From CAG-791 sp963658695 (GTDB taxonomy: Bacteria; Bacillota; Clostridia; Lachnospirales; Lachnospiraceae), in assembly GCA_963658695.1 (NCBI GenBank), contig CAVKRN010000002.1:1-64000 (forward strand): a DNA stretch of 64,000 nucleotides, given 5' to 3'. Below the pieces are notes generated by a model. That model did not search any database, had not been told where the DNA came from, and worked only from the letters and a program-made list of their open reading frames with translations. The position numbers and the translations under genes were made by a program. Below are positions 27,575 to 37,300 of the stretch, piece after piece; the stretch's first letter is position 1, and each line of letters opens with the position of its first letter.

Positions 27575-28060
27575 ATGAACCGAGTTGTTCTAATGGGACG
27601 TTTAACGAGGGATCCCGAAGTGAGATATTCGCAGGGGGATCAGGCTATGGCGATTGCCAGGTATACCCTTGCTGTGGATCGCAGACGCGGTCGCAGTGGT
27701 CAGGGTGACCAGCAGACAGCAGATTTTATTTCCTGTGTAGCATTCGGGAAATCCGGTGAATTCGCGGAGAAGTACCTGCACAAGGGAACCAAGATTTGTG
27801 TGTCCGGTCGTATTCAGACGGGCAGCTATACCAAGCAGGACGGCACAAAGGTCTACACCACAGAGGTTGTGGTTGAGGATCAGGAGTTTGCGGAGAGCAG
27901 AAATGCACAGAGCGCGGCTCCGGATTATAGCGGATATGCAGGTGCAGCAGCGCCGGCAGTTACAGCATCTGCTGGAATGAACAGTGCATCCACCGCCAGT
28001 GCCATTGACGGATTTATGAATATTCCGGATGGCATTGATGAAGAGCTCCCGTTCAACTAG
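27575..28060 (+). CDS. ssb: single-stranded DNA-binding protein
   Basis: A 161-residue SSB. The OB fold covers residues 1-105 (MNRVVLMGRLTRDPEVRYS, FISCVAFGKSGEFAEKYLHKG), followed by a flexible Ala-rich linker. The acidic tip DGIDEELPFN recruits partner proteins. Its position between rpsF and rpsR is the standard one. Confidence 0.96.
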   Translation: MNRVVLMGRLTRDPEVRYSQGDQAMAIARYTLAVDRRRGRSGQGDQQTADFISCVAFGKSGEFAEKYLHKGTKICVSGRIQTGSYTKQDGTKVYTTEVVVEDQEFAESRNAQSAAPDYSGYAGAAAPAVTASAGMNSASTASAIDGFMNIPDGIDEELPFN

Positions 28061-28140
28061 AGCGAATAAACGAAATCCATTCGAACGAGCCGAGGCGGCA
28101 ATGAGGATCCGGCACTTGTCCGGTGAGATTGGAGGATATT

Positions 28141-28401
28141 ATGGCTTTCACAAAGACGGCAGGCAGCAAGCCTTTTAAGCGCAGAGGAACCTTCCACAGA
28201 AAGAAAAAGGTTTGCGTTTTCTGCGGAAAAGATAACACCATCGATTACAAGGATGCAGCAAAGCTGCGTAAGTACATCTCGGAGGGCGGCAAGATCCTTC
28301 CCAGAAGAATTACCGGCACCTGCGCAACACATCAGCGTGAGCTGACGGGCGCTATTAAGAGAGCACGTCACCTTGCAATTCTTCCTTATGTTGAGAAATA
28401 A
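28141..28401 (+). CDS. rpsR: 30S ribosomal protein S18
   Basis: An 86-residue basic protein that binds 16S rRNA with S6. RRITGTCATHQRELTGAIKRARHLAILP is the S18 signature. CVFC plus later Cys and His residues suggest the zinc-binding form. The ATG at 28141 follows TTGGAGG. Last gene of its operon, followed by a strong terminator. Confidence 0.96.
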   Translation: MAFTKTAGSKPFKRRGTFHRKKKVCVFCGKDNTIDYKDAAKLRKYISEGGKILPRRITGTCATHQRELTGAIKRARHLAILPYVEK

Positions 28402-28424
28402 TTACAGGCATGAAGGCGAATTCG

Positions 28425-28455
28425 GCCCCTGTCCGAAAGGACAGGGGCTTTTCTT
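28425..28455 (+). terminator. intrinsic terminator after rpsR
   Basis: A 10-bp perfect GC-rich stem (GCCCCTGTCC with GGACAGGGGC) around GAAA is followed by TTTTCTT. Confidence 0.92.
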
Positions 28456-28600
28456 AACCTTGGCTGTGTTATAATCCTGCTGTGCGCTTGTTTAACGGCA
28501 ATGGTTCACTTGCTGGCCGGCTGTACAGTAACGTTTGACGACCACGCATTATGAGCCGATGCAGGAACAGTTTGTACTTGCCGGAATGAGGTGAGAAGCA

Positions 28601-30646
28601 ATGGGGAACCAGATTAAATTAAAAAAAAGAATATCGGGCTATTTTGAAACACCGATTCGACTTGGCTTTTTTCTGATTCTTGTCAATATCCTGATTCTCT
28701 TCATGGACTGGCCATCCGGACTGGTTCTGATGGTGTTTACGACAGCATATGTGATTGTCGTAGTGGCAATGCGTATGCACAGCAGGGAATTGATTCTCAA
28801 TGAACTGGTAAGTTTTGCGACGGAATACGGTCAGGTGCAGAAACGTCTGCTGAAAAATCTGGAGATTCCGTATTGTATACTGGATGACACCGGAAGAATT
28901 GTCTGGACCGATTACGAATTCGACCGGGTGGTTCATCAGGACAAAACGGTTCGAAAACAGATCAGCTCCTTTTTTCCATCACTGACAAAGGATACGCTTC
29001 CGACGGGAGATGACGGCATCAGTCTTAAGATTGAGTTTGAAGGCAGCAGCTTTCGCGTGGAAATGAAGCGAATTCCGTTGGATACGCTGGTGCAGGATTC
29101 AGACATCATCGAAGACAGCGGCTATGGGAGTGCCTTGATCGCAGTATACTTCTTTGATGAAACAGCGGAAAGACTGGCAATTCAGGAAGTGGATGATCAG
29201 AGCGTCGTGGTGGGCTTTATTTACATTGACAACTACGATGAGGCATTGGAAAGCCTGGAGGATGTTCGTAAATCGATCCTTGTTGCGTTGATTGACCGGC
29301 AGGTGAACAAGTATATTGCATCGGTGGACGGCATATGCAGCAAAGTGGAGAAGGATCGCTACCTGATTGTCCTTCGCAAGCGAGCGTTAATCCTTCTGCA
29401 GGAAGCTCATTTTTCACTTCTTTCCGAAGTAAAAACGGTTAATATCGGCAATGAGATGGCGATGACGCTTAGTATCGGCTTCGGTATGGATGGCCTTAGC
29501 TATGCGCAGAACTATGAGTTTGCCCGCAATGCCATTGATCTGGCACTGGGGCGCGGCGGCGATCAGGCGGTCGTGAAGATGCCGGGCAACATTGTCTACT
29601 ATGGCGGCAAGACACAGCAGATTGAGAAGACCACGCGCGTAAAGGCGCGCGTGAAGGCGGAGGCGCTGAAGGAGATTATCTCCACAAGGGATAAGGTCTT
29701 CATTATGGGACACCGGCTGGGAGACATTGACTGTGTTGGTGCCGGTATTGGTATTTACCGGATCTGCCGCACCCTTGGAAAAGAGGCGCACATTGTTCTG
29801 AATCAGGTGTCTACATCCCTGCGCCCCATTGTGGATCTGTTCGGCAAGAACCCGGATTATCCGGAGGATTTGTTCCTCTCGAGCGAGCAGGCGATCCAGC
29901 GGGTGACGGATGATTCTGCGTTGGTTGTGGTGGATGTGAACCGGCCCAGTATCACGGAATGTCCGGAACTTCTTCGGATGTGCAAATCGATCGTTGTTCT
30001 CGACCACCATCGCCGCGGAAGCGAATTTATTGAGAATGCAACGCTTTCCTACGTGGAGGCGTATGCGTCCAGTGCCTGTGAGATGGTATCTGAGGTTCTG
30101 CAGTATGTGGATGACAATCTGCGTCTGAGTCAGGAGGAGGCGGACGCACTTTATGCCGGAATGGTCATGGACACCAACAGCTTTCAGAGCAAAACCGGTG
30201 TACGTACCTTTGAGGCGGCGGCCTTCCTTCGACGAAATGGTGCGGATGTAACACGGGTCCGGAAGCTGTTCCGGGAAAATGCCGTGGAATATAAAACAAA
30301 AGCGGATGCGGTTTCCCAGGCTGAGATTTACCGGGAGGAATACGCGATTTCGACCTGTCAGAGTCAGGGACTGGAAAGCCCTACTGTCGTAGGAGCGCAG
30401 GCTGCCAACGAGCTTCTGGATATTAAAGGAATTAAAGCAAGCTTTGTATTAACCCCATATCAGGGGAAGATTTTTGTCAGTGCCAGATCCATTGATGAAG
30501 TAAATGTACAGATTATCATGGAACGGATGGGCGGCGGCGGTCATATGAACATTGCAGGAGCGCAGCTTGAGAATAAGTCGGTAGAAGAGGCGGAAGAGCT
30601 GCTCAAGCATACCATTGATTCGATGATGGATGACGGGGAACTGTAG
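28601..30646 (+). CDS. gdpP: cyclic-di-AMP phosphodiesterase, GdpP type
   Basis: A 681-residue membrane enzyme that hydrolyses c-di-AMP. Two N-terminal helices (about 20-60) are followed by a PAS-like domain (about 75-160), a degenerate GGDEF domain (about 200-330) and a DHH-DHHA1 phosphodiesterase. Metal-site motifs are GHRLGDIDC (H371, D375, D377), VVDVNRP, and LDHH (468-470), with GGGGHMNIAGAQ in DHHA1. It heads the conserved gdpP-rplI-dnaB cluster. The start follows GAGGTGAG. Confidence 0.93.
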   Translation: MGNQIKLKKRISGYFETPIRLGFFLILVNILILFMDWPSGLVLMVFTTAYVIVVVAMRMHSRELILNELVSFATEYGQVQKRLLKNLEIPYCILDDTGRIVWTDYEFDRVVHQDKTVRKQISSFFPSLTKDTLPTGDDGISLKIEFEGSSFRVEMKRIPLDTLVQDSDIIEDSGYGSALIAVYFFDETAERLAIQEVDDQSVVVGFIYIDNYDEALESLEDVRKSILVALIDRQVNKYIASVDGICSKVEKDRYLIVLRKRALILLQEAHFSLLSEVKTVNIGNEMAMTLSIGFGMDGLSYAQNYEFARNAIDLALGRGGDQAVVKMPGNIVYYGGKTQQIEKTTRVKARVKAEALKEIISTRDKVFIMGHRLGDIDCVGAGIGIYRICRTLGKEAHIVLNQVSTSLRPIVDLFGKNPDYPEDLFLSSEQAIQRVTDDSALVVVDVNRPSITECPELLRMCKSIVVLDHHRRGSEFIENATLSYVEAYASSACEMVSEVLQYVDDNLRLSQEEADALYAGMVMDTNSFQSKTGVRTFEAAAFLRRNGADVTRVRKLFRENAVEYKTKADAVSQAEIYREEYAISTCQSQGLESPTVVGAQAANELLDIKGIKASFVLTPYQGKIFVSARSIDEVNVQIIMERMGGGGHMNIAGAQLENKSVEEAEELLKHTIDSMMDDGEL

Positions 30647-30664
30647 AGAAAGGAGAGACAGAAG

Positions 30665-31111
30665 ATGAAGGTTATTTTGCTGGAGGATGTAAAGTCCCTT
30701 GGGAAAAAGGGCGAGATTGTCAATGTTAGCGACGGCTATGCAAGAAATTTTGTTCTGCCCAAGCACGTAGGCGTTGAGGCTACGGAAAAGAATAAAAATG
30801 AACTCAAGCTTCAGAAGCAGCACGAGGACAAGCTGGCAGCGGAACGCCTGGCACAGGCAAAAGAGCTGGCGGTTAAACTGGATGGTCTGACCATCGAGGT
30901 TTCTATGAAGGCCGGAGAGAACGGAAAGGTATTCGGCTCGGTTGCTTCCAAAGAGATTGCTGAACAGGCATCTAAGCAGCACGGCCTTTCTCTGGACAAG
31001 AAAAAGATTGTTCTCGAGGAGCCCATCAAGTCCTTCGGAATGCATGACGTTTCGATCAAGCTTCATCCGGAGGTGACAGGAACGCTTCATGTGAAGGTGA
31101 AGGAAGCATGA
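30665..31111 (+). CDS. rplI: 50S ribosomal protein L9
   Basis: A 148-residue large-subunit protein. The N-domain begins MKVILLEDVKSLGKKGEIVNVSDGYARNFVLPK, the L9 signature, followed by a long linker helix and a C-domain with FGSVASKEIAE and HPEVTGTLHVKV. It lies 18 bases after gdpP and 1 base before dnaB, so the three form one operon. Confidence 0.96.
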   Translation: MKVILLEDVKSLGKKGEIVNVSDGYARNFVLPKHVGVEATEKNKNELKLQKQHEDKLAAERLAQAKELAVKLDGLTIEVSMKAGENGKVFGSVASKEIAEQASKQHGLSLDKKKIVLEEPIKSFGMHDVSIKLHPEVTGTLHVKVKEA

Positions 31112-31112
31112 C

Positions 31113-32471
31113 ATGCCGCAGGAAGATGCTGTAAAACGGGTTATGCCCCATAATCTTGAGGCAGAAATGTCTGTCATTGGCGCTATGCTGATGGACCAGC
31201 AGGCTATCGGAAGCGTCATGGAGATCCTGACTAAGGACGATTTTTATTCCAGACAGTATGGAATTATGTATGAATCGATCCTGGAACTGGAGCAGAGCGG
31301 ACTTGCAGTGGATCCGGTTACCCTGCAGGAGAAGCTGAAAGAAAAGAATCTACCGCCGGAAATGTATGATGCCAGGACTCTTGGCACGCTGATTGCGCAG
31401 GTTCCTACATCGGCAAATGTGGTGAGTTATGCTCGCATTGTAGCTGAGAAATCGCTGATGCGGCAAACCATCCGCGTATGCGAGGAGGTCGCCAATGATG
31501 CCTACATGGGGGCTGGCGGCGCTCAGGAAATCATGACCAAGGCGGAAGAGTCTATTTTCCATCTGTCACAGGGAAAACGCGGATCGGAATACCAGGATAT
31601 ACGCCAGATTGTTTCCAACGCGATGCGGAAAATTGTCATGGCTTCGAAGATCAATGGCAATATTACCGGAATTCCGACGGGTTTCACGGATCTTGACAAT
31701 AAGACAGCGGGCCTTCAGCCGGCAGATCTGATTCTTCTGGCGGCACGGCCTTCTATGGGCAAAACGGCGTTTGTGCTGAACATAGCGGAGAACTGCGGCG
31801 TCCGGCAGAAGAAACGCGTAGCAATCTTTTCGCTGGAAATGTCCAAGGAACAGCTGATCAACCGTATGTTCTCGCTGGAAAGTCATGTGGATGCGCAGAA
31901 GATTCGTACCGGTGATCTTTCGGAAGGAGAGTGGTCGGATCTGATTGAGGGCGCGGAAACCATCGGCGAATCTGCACTTATGATCGATGATACTCCTGCC
32001 ATTACGGTGGGTGCCATGCGGTCAAAGTGTATGAAGTTCAAGATGGACCAAGGACTGGATCTGATTATTATTGACTATCTCCAGCTGATGAGCGGAAGCG
32101 GCGGTAAAAGTTCGGAATCCAGACAGCAGGAAATTTCAGAGATTTCTCGGTCCCTGAAGGCCCTGGCCCGTGAATTGAACGTTCCGGTGATCGCTCTTTC
32201 GCAGCTTTCGAGAGCGGTAGAGTCCAGAACGGATAAACGCCCCATGCTCTCGGATCTTCGTGAGTCCGGCGCCATCGAGCAGGATGCGGATATTGTGATG
32301 TTTATTTACCGCGATGAGTATTATCATGAGGATTCGCCGGATAAGGGAATTGCCGAAATCATTATAGCCAAGCAAAGAAACGGCCCGATTGGAACAGTGC
32401 AGCTGAAATGGCTGCCGGAGCTTACCAAATTCGCCAATTTGGCCGGAGCGGGTGCGGCACAGAATGGATAA
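31113..32471 (+). CDS. dnaB: replicative DNA helicase
   Basis: A 452-residue hexameric helicase that unwinds DNA at the fork. The N-terminal domain (PHNLEAEMSVIGAMLMD) binds primase. The RecA-like domain has Walker A ARPSMGKTAF (about 210-219), DLIIIDYLQLMSG as Walker B, and SQLSRAVESRTDKRPMLSDLRESGAIEQDAD near the C-terminus. A DnaI-type helicase loader is encoded near 57.4-58.3 kb. The 3' end overlaps the next reading frame by a few bases. Confidence 0.97.
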   Translation: MPQEDAVKRVMPHNLEAEMSVIGAMLMDQQAIGSVMEILTKDDFYSRQYGIMYESILELEQSGLAVDPVTLQEKLKEKNLPPEMYDARTLGTLIAQVPTSANVVSYARIVAEKSLMRQTIRVCEEVANDAYMGAGGAQEIMTKAEESIFHLSQGKRGSEYQDIRQIVSNAMRKIVMASKINGNITGIPTGFTDLDNKTAGLQPADLILLAARPSMGKTAFVLNIAENCGVRQKKRVAIFSLEMSKEQLINRMFSLESHVDAQKIRTGDLSEGEWSDLIEGAETIGESALMIDDTPAITVGAMRSKCMKFKMDQGLDLIIIDYLQLMSGSGGKSSESRQQEISEISRSLKALARELNVPVIALSQLSRAVESRTDKRPMLSDLRESGAIEQDADIVMFIYRDEYYHEDSPDKGIAEIIIAKQRNGPIGTVQLKWLPELTKFANLAGAGAAQNG

Positions 32472-33918
32472 CACAATGACAGATTGTTCGAATAAAGCAA
32501 CAGAAACGAATAGAACATCCGTGAACCTTAAAAATAGACAGGACCGGGAGAAATGCATGTTTCTCCTGATCCTGCTTTTGTCTTTTGCGGCGGTGCTGAT
32601 TTTCAATTTCCTTACGCCGATGCTTTCCGACGATTATTCGTACGCGATGGAGGTTAGGAAGGCATCAGGAATAGGGGATCTTATCCGACAGGAATATCAT
32701 CAGTATATGAACTGGAACGGACGAAGCGTTGTCCATTTTTTGCTGCGCGTTTTCCTTTATCTGCCGAGACCTGTCTTTAAAATTGCAAACAGCATGGCGT
32801 TCGTTGTGCTTTCCTTATTGATGTACCAATTGGCGAAACCGGATAAGCGCTACGATGTTTTCACACTTCTTTTGCTGCAAATGGGACTTTGGCTCTATGC
32901 AGTGGATTTTTCGGAGACAATATTGTGGGAGGATGGAGCCTGCAATTACTTGTGGGGCGCCGTCTTTATCCTTGGATTTATGAATCTTCAGAAAAAGGTA
33001 CTGGATACTTCGACTTGTGCGTTCAAAGATGGAAAGGTCCATAGTGTCCTGGCAGCTGCCGGTATATTTCTTTTTGGGATTCTTGCCGGATGGTGTAACG
33101 AGAATACTTCGGGCGGTTGTTTGCTGTATCTTATGTTGCTTCTTCTTGTGCAGAAAAGGAGTGGGCAGAGAATATCGGCCGGATATTATGCGGGGATTGC
33201 GGGGAATGCGATTGGACTTGCGATCATGGTGCTCTCACCGGGAGCGAGAATTCGTGCTTCGTATCATACGGAGGATGAAAACTATTCCGGCTTATTGGGA
33301 CTTTTGGCAAGAGTGCAGAAGATTACGCTCACCATACACGAGTATTTTGGCCTTTTGCTGGCGGTTTTCCTTGTTTGTACAGTAATTCTCCTCCTGCAGA
33401 AAAATCGCCGTGCTACGGCTGAAATGGCCCTGTATGGCGTGCTGTTTCTGGCAACCTCGTATGCACTTGCAGCAACCTCACAGACACAGGCAAGGGCCTT
33501 CTTTGGTGCTGGATTATTTCTATTTGTTGCACTTGCGATCGGAATTCGCGAGGTGATGAAAGGGGAGAGCGAGGGCTATCTTCTGAAGGCGGCAGGGTAC
33601 AGCCTTCTGGCGGTTCTTTTGCTTCGCTTCTTCTTTGCCTATGTGGAGGATGGAACCAACCTGGCCAGGATCTGGAGAGATGAGACAAGACGAATTTCCT
33701 ATATTCAGGAGCAGGCGGCACTTGGAGCAGAGGATATTACCGTACCGCTGGTTCATGTGGATTTCTACAATACCTATTCTGCCATTGAGAAAATGGAGAT
33801 GACAGAGGATCCGGGATTTTGGATTAATGTTTTCTATGAGTCGTATTATGGAGTTCCGACCATTCGCGCGGTGGACTATGATACATGGGCTGCTGAAGTC
33901 GGAAACGCATCGGAATAA
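32464..33918 (+). CDS. polytopic membrane protein, DUF6056-like
   Basis: A 484-residue protein with roughly ten membrane helices. The first loop carries FLTPMLSDDYSYAMEVRKASG; an acidic pair after the first helix is typical of GT-C-like membrane glycosyltransferases and of DUF6056. No signal for substrate is seen. The start is uncertain: ATG 32464 overlaps the dnaB stop and lacks a strong site, and ATG 32476 is an alternative. It is probably co-transcribed with dnaB and ends at a terminator. Confidence 0.7.
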   Translation: MDNTMTDCSNKATETNRTSVNLKNRQDREKCMFLLILLLSFAAVLIFNFLTPMLSDDYSYAMEVRKASGIGDLIRQEYHQYMNWNGRSVVHFLLRVFLYLPRPVFKIANSMAFVVLSLLMYQLAKPDKRYDVFTLLLLQMGLWLYAVDFSETILWEDGACNYLWGAVFILGFMNLQKKVLDTSTCAFKDGKVHSVLAAAGIFLFGILAGWCNENTSGGCLLYLMLLLLVQKRSGQRISAGYYAGIAGNAIGLAIMVLSPGARIRASYHTEDENYSGLLGLLARVQKITLTIHEYFGLLLAVFLVCTVILLLQKNRRATAEMALYGVLFLATSYALAATSQTQARAFFGAGLFLFVALAIGIREVMKGESEGYLLKAAGYSLLAVLLLRFFFAYVEDGTNLARIWRDETRRISYIQEQAALGAEDITVPLVHVDFYNTYSAIEKMEMTEDPGFWINVFYESYYGVPTIRAVDYDTWAAEVGNASE

Positions 33919-33943
33919 CGGGAGAAAACGTTAAAGACAACGA

Positions 33944-33982
33944 AAAGAGCTGACACCCAGAAGATGGATGTCAGCTCTTTTT
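33944..33982. terminator. bidirectional terminator
   Basis: A perfect 12-bp stem AAAGAGCTGACA/TGTCAGCTCTTT, with Ts on one side and As on the other, serves the rightward membrane-protein gene and the leftward ferredoxin gene. Confidence 0.92.
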
Positions 33983-34016
33983 AATTGCGAATGTCTGGAT
34001 GCCTGTCTGAAATGGC

Positions 34017-34187
34017 TCAGCCCTCAGAAATTGCACCTACAGGACACTGTGCCTCGCATGCGCCGCAATCGATGCAGGAATCTGCATTGATCTCATAGTG
34101 TGCATCGCCCTCAGCAATAGCCTGTACAGGACACTGAGCAGCGCAGGAACCGCAGCTGATGCAAGCATCTCCAATAACACGTGCCAT
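34017..34187 (-). CDS. 2[4Fe-4S] ferredoxin
   Basis: A 56-residue clostridial ferredoxin. Two CxxCxxCxxxCP clusters (CISCGSCAAQCP and CIDCGACEAQCP) hold two [4Fe-4S] centres. It is the natural electron acceptor of the PFOR encoded just upstream on the same strand, although a terminator-like hairpin lies between them. The ATG at 34187 follows GGAGGA. Confidence 0.95.
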   Translation of the reverse strand: MARVIGDACISCGSCAAQCPVQAIAEGDAHYEINADSCIDCGACEAQCPVGAISEG

Positions 34188-34241
34188 AGTTTTATCCTCC
34201 TTAATAATGCATGTAATCATGCTTCATACGACTTTTTGAAG

Positions 34242-34273
34242 AAAGGACAGACATCGAAGGATGCCTGTCCTTT
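34242..34273 (-). terminator. terminator-like hairpin between PFOR and ferredoxin
   Basis: Read leftward, a 9-bp stem (AAAGGACAG with CTGTCCTTT) and an inner CATC/GATG helix are followed by TTTCTTC. It would end or reduce transcription from PFOR into the ferredoxin gene. Confidence 0.65.
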
Positions 34274-34356
34274 GATCGTTTTCATCTTACAACCCACTGT
34301 CTTTGTTAGACAATGCTAAAATCAATCTAATTATTCAGCATATACCTTGTCTAAAA

Positions 34357-37300
34357 TTAGTTGTTGTAGAGAGCGCCGAGCTTCTCGAGGTAAGCATAAT
34401 GAGCCTTTGCGTGAGCCTCAGCCTCTGCAAAGAGCTTCGCTGCTCTTTCCGGATTCTTACGCTGCAGGGATGTGTAGCGAACCTCTCCGCTGAGGAACTC
34501 GCTGTATTCCTTGGTAGCGGGCTTGGAGTCCAGAGTGAACTTCTTATCGCCGCCGGCAGGGTTGAAACGGAACAGGTTGTAGTAGCCGGTCTCAACAGCA
34601 AGCTTCTCTTCGTCCTGTGCCTTGTTCATGCCCTTACGGATACCGTGGTTGATGCAAGGTGCATATGCGATAACCAGAGACGGTCCCGGATATGCCTCAG
34701 CCTCTGCAATTGCCTTGATGCACTGATTTCTGTCAGCGCCCATGGAAATCTGAGCAACGTATACATAGCCATAGCTCATAGCCATAGCAGCAAGATCCTT
34801 CTGAACGGTTTCCTTACCGCCTGCTGCGAACTGGGCAACTGCACCTTCCGGAGTAGCCTTGGAGGACTGTCCGCCGGTGTTGGAGTATACCTCGGTGTTT
34901 ACAACGAAAATATTAACATCCTTGCCGGAAGCAAGTACGTGATCCACTCCGCCGTAACCGATATCGAATGCCCATCCATCACCGCCGAAGATCCACTGGG
35001 ACTTCTTTGCAAGGTAATCCTTCTCTTTGAGGATATCCTTTGCGGCATCAGAGCCATCGGCCTCAAGAGCTGCGATCAGCTTGTCGGTAGCAGTGCCGTT
35101 CTCGGCACCCTTTGTGAAGGTATCCAGATATTCCTGACTTCCTTCGCCGCCCCATGCAGCAACCTTATCCTTGAGCTGTGAACGGATAGCGTTGTTGGCA
35201 AGAAGCATACCATAGCCAAACTCTGCGGCATCTTCAAACAGGGAGTTGGACCATGCAGGACCATGACCCTTTGCGTTCACCGTATAAGGGGTAGAAGGTG
35301 AAGAGTTGCCCCAGATGGATGTGCATCCGGTTGCGTTTGCGATGTACATTCTGTCGCCGAACAGCTGTGTAATAAGCTTGATGTAAGGTGTCTCGCCGCA
35401 GCCTGCGCATGCGCCGGAGAACTCCAGCAGAGGCTGCTTGAACTGAGAACCCTTAACGGTTGTCTCCTTGAATTTGGCAACAACATCATCCTTAATCGGG
35501 AGCGTTACTGCGTAGTTGAATGCATCCTGCTGATTCGGAAGTGCCTGTGCCTCATCCAATCTTGTCATGGTGAGCGTTGCAGCCTTCATGTTGCCAGGGC
35601 ATACATTTGCGCAGGAGCCGCAGCCGGTGCAGTCAAGGCTGGAAACAACAATTGCAAACTTGTAGCCGGGCATACCGGTGAGATCCTTAACAACTGTGCC
35701 GGCCGGAGCCTTTGCAGCCTCTTCCTCGGTCATAGCGATCGGACGGATTGCTGCGTGAGGGCAGACGTATGAGCAGAAAGTACACTCGATGCAGCTCTCT
35801 GCGTTCCATACAGGAACATTGACAGCGATGCCGCGCTTCTCGAATGCAGCTGCACCGGAAGGAGTGGAACCATCTACATAAGGAAGAACATCAGAAACCT
35901 TCAGGTTGTTGCCTTCCTGAGCGGAAACTGCCAGCTGAATGTTGTTGACGAATGCCTCAACATCCTTGCGATCGGTAGTAACCTTCTTGAAATCAAGACC
36001 CTCGTCCTCGGCGTTGCCCCAGCTCTCCGGGATCTCAACCTTATGCCAGTTCTTGGCACCGGCATCAATAGCGGCCCAGTTCTTCTCAACCACGTCCTGA
36101 CCCTTGCGGCCGTAGGTCTTCTGAGCGGCATCCTTCATCAGCTGTACAGCATGATCTTCCGGGATGATCTTGGTGATGGTGAAGAAAGCGGACTGAAGGA
36201 TGGTGTTGATACGAGTCGGTCCCATGCCGGTTTCAATTCCGAGCTTTACACCGTCGATGGTATAGAAGTTGATCTTGTGATCGTGGATAAACTTCTTTAC
36301 CTGTCCGGGGATGTGCTTCTCCAGATCCTCGTCGCTCCAAGAGCAGTTCAAAAGGAAGGAACCGCCGTCTACCAGCTCCTGCACCATGTTGAACTTACGC
36401 ATATAAGCCGGGTTGTGACATGCAACGAAGTTCGCCTGATGAATCAGGTAAGTGGACTTGATTGCCTTCTTACCGAAACGCAGGTGGGACATGGTTACAC
36501 CGCCGGACTTCTTGGAATCATAATCGAAGTAAGCCTGTGCATACATATCGGTGTTGTCACCGATGATCTTAATGGAGTTCTTGTTGGCACCTACGGTACC
36601 ATCAGCACCAAGACCCCAGAACTTGCAGCAAACCGTTCCCTCGGGAGTGGTAACGATTTCCTTGCCGGTAGGAAGGGAAAGATGTGTAACATCATCATCA
36701 ATACCGATGGTGAAGCGCTTCTTATCCTCGTTATTGTAAACAGCGATGATCTGTGCAGGAGTTGTGTCCTTAGAACCAAGGCCGTATCTGCCGGTGTAAA
36801 CCGGAACCTGATCAAACTTGGATCCCTTCAGAGCAGCTACAACATCCAGATACAGAGGCTCACCGATGGATCCGGGCTCCTTGGTGCGGTCCAGAACAGA
36901 AATCTTCTTAACCGTTTCAGGAATAGCATTGATCAGAGCTTCTGCGCAGAAAGGTCTGTACAGGCGAACCTTTACAAGTCCAACCTTCATTCCCTGTCCG
37001 TTCAGATAGTCAACGGTCTCCTCGATGGTCTCATTCACAGAGCCCATTGCGATGATGACCTGCTCTGCGTCAGCAGCACCATAGTAGTTGAAGAGCTTGT
37101 AATCTGTGCCAAGCTTCTCGTTTACCTTGTCCATGTACTTCTGAACAACGCCGGGCATCTCATCGTAGGTGGTGTTGCATGCCTCACGTGTTGTGAAGAA
37201 GATGTCAGGGTTCTGTGCGGAACCCATCTGACGAGGATGATTCGGGTTCAGAGCATTGTCGCGGAACTCCTGTACCTTATCCAGATCGATCAGATCTTTG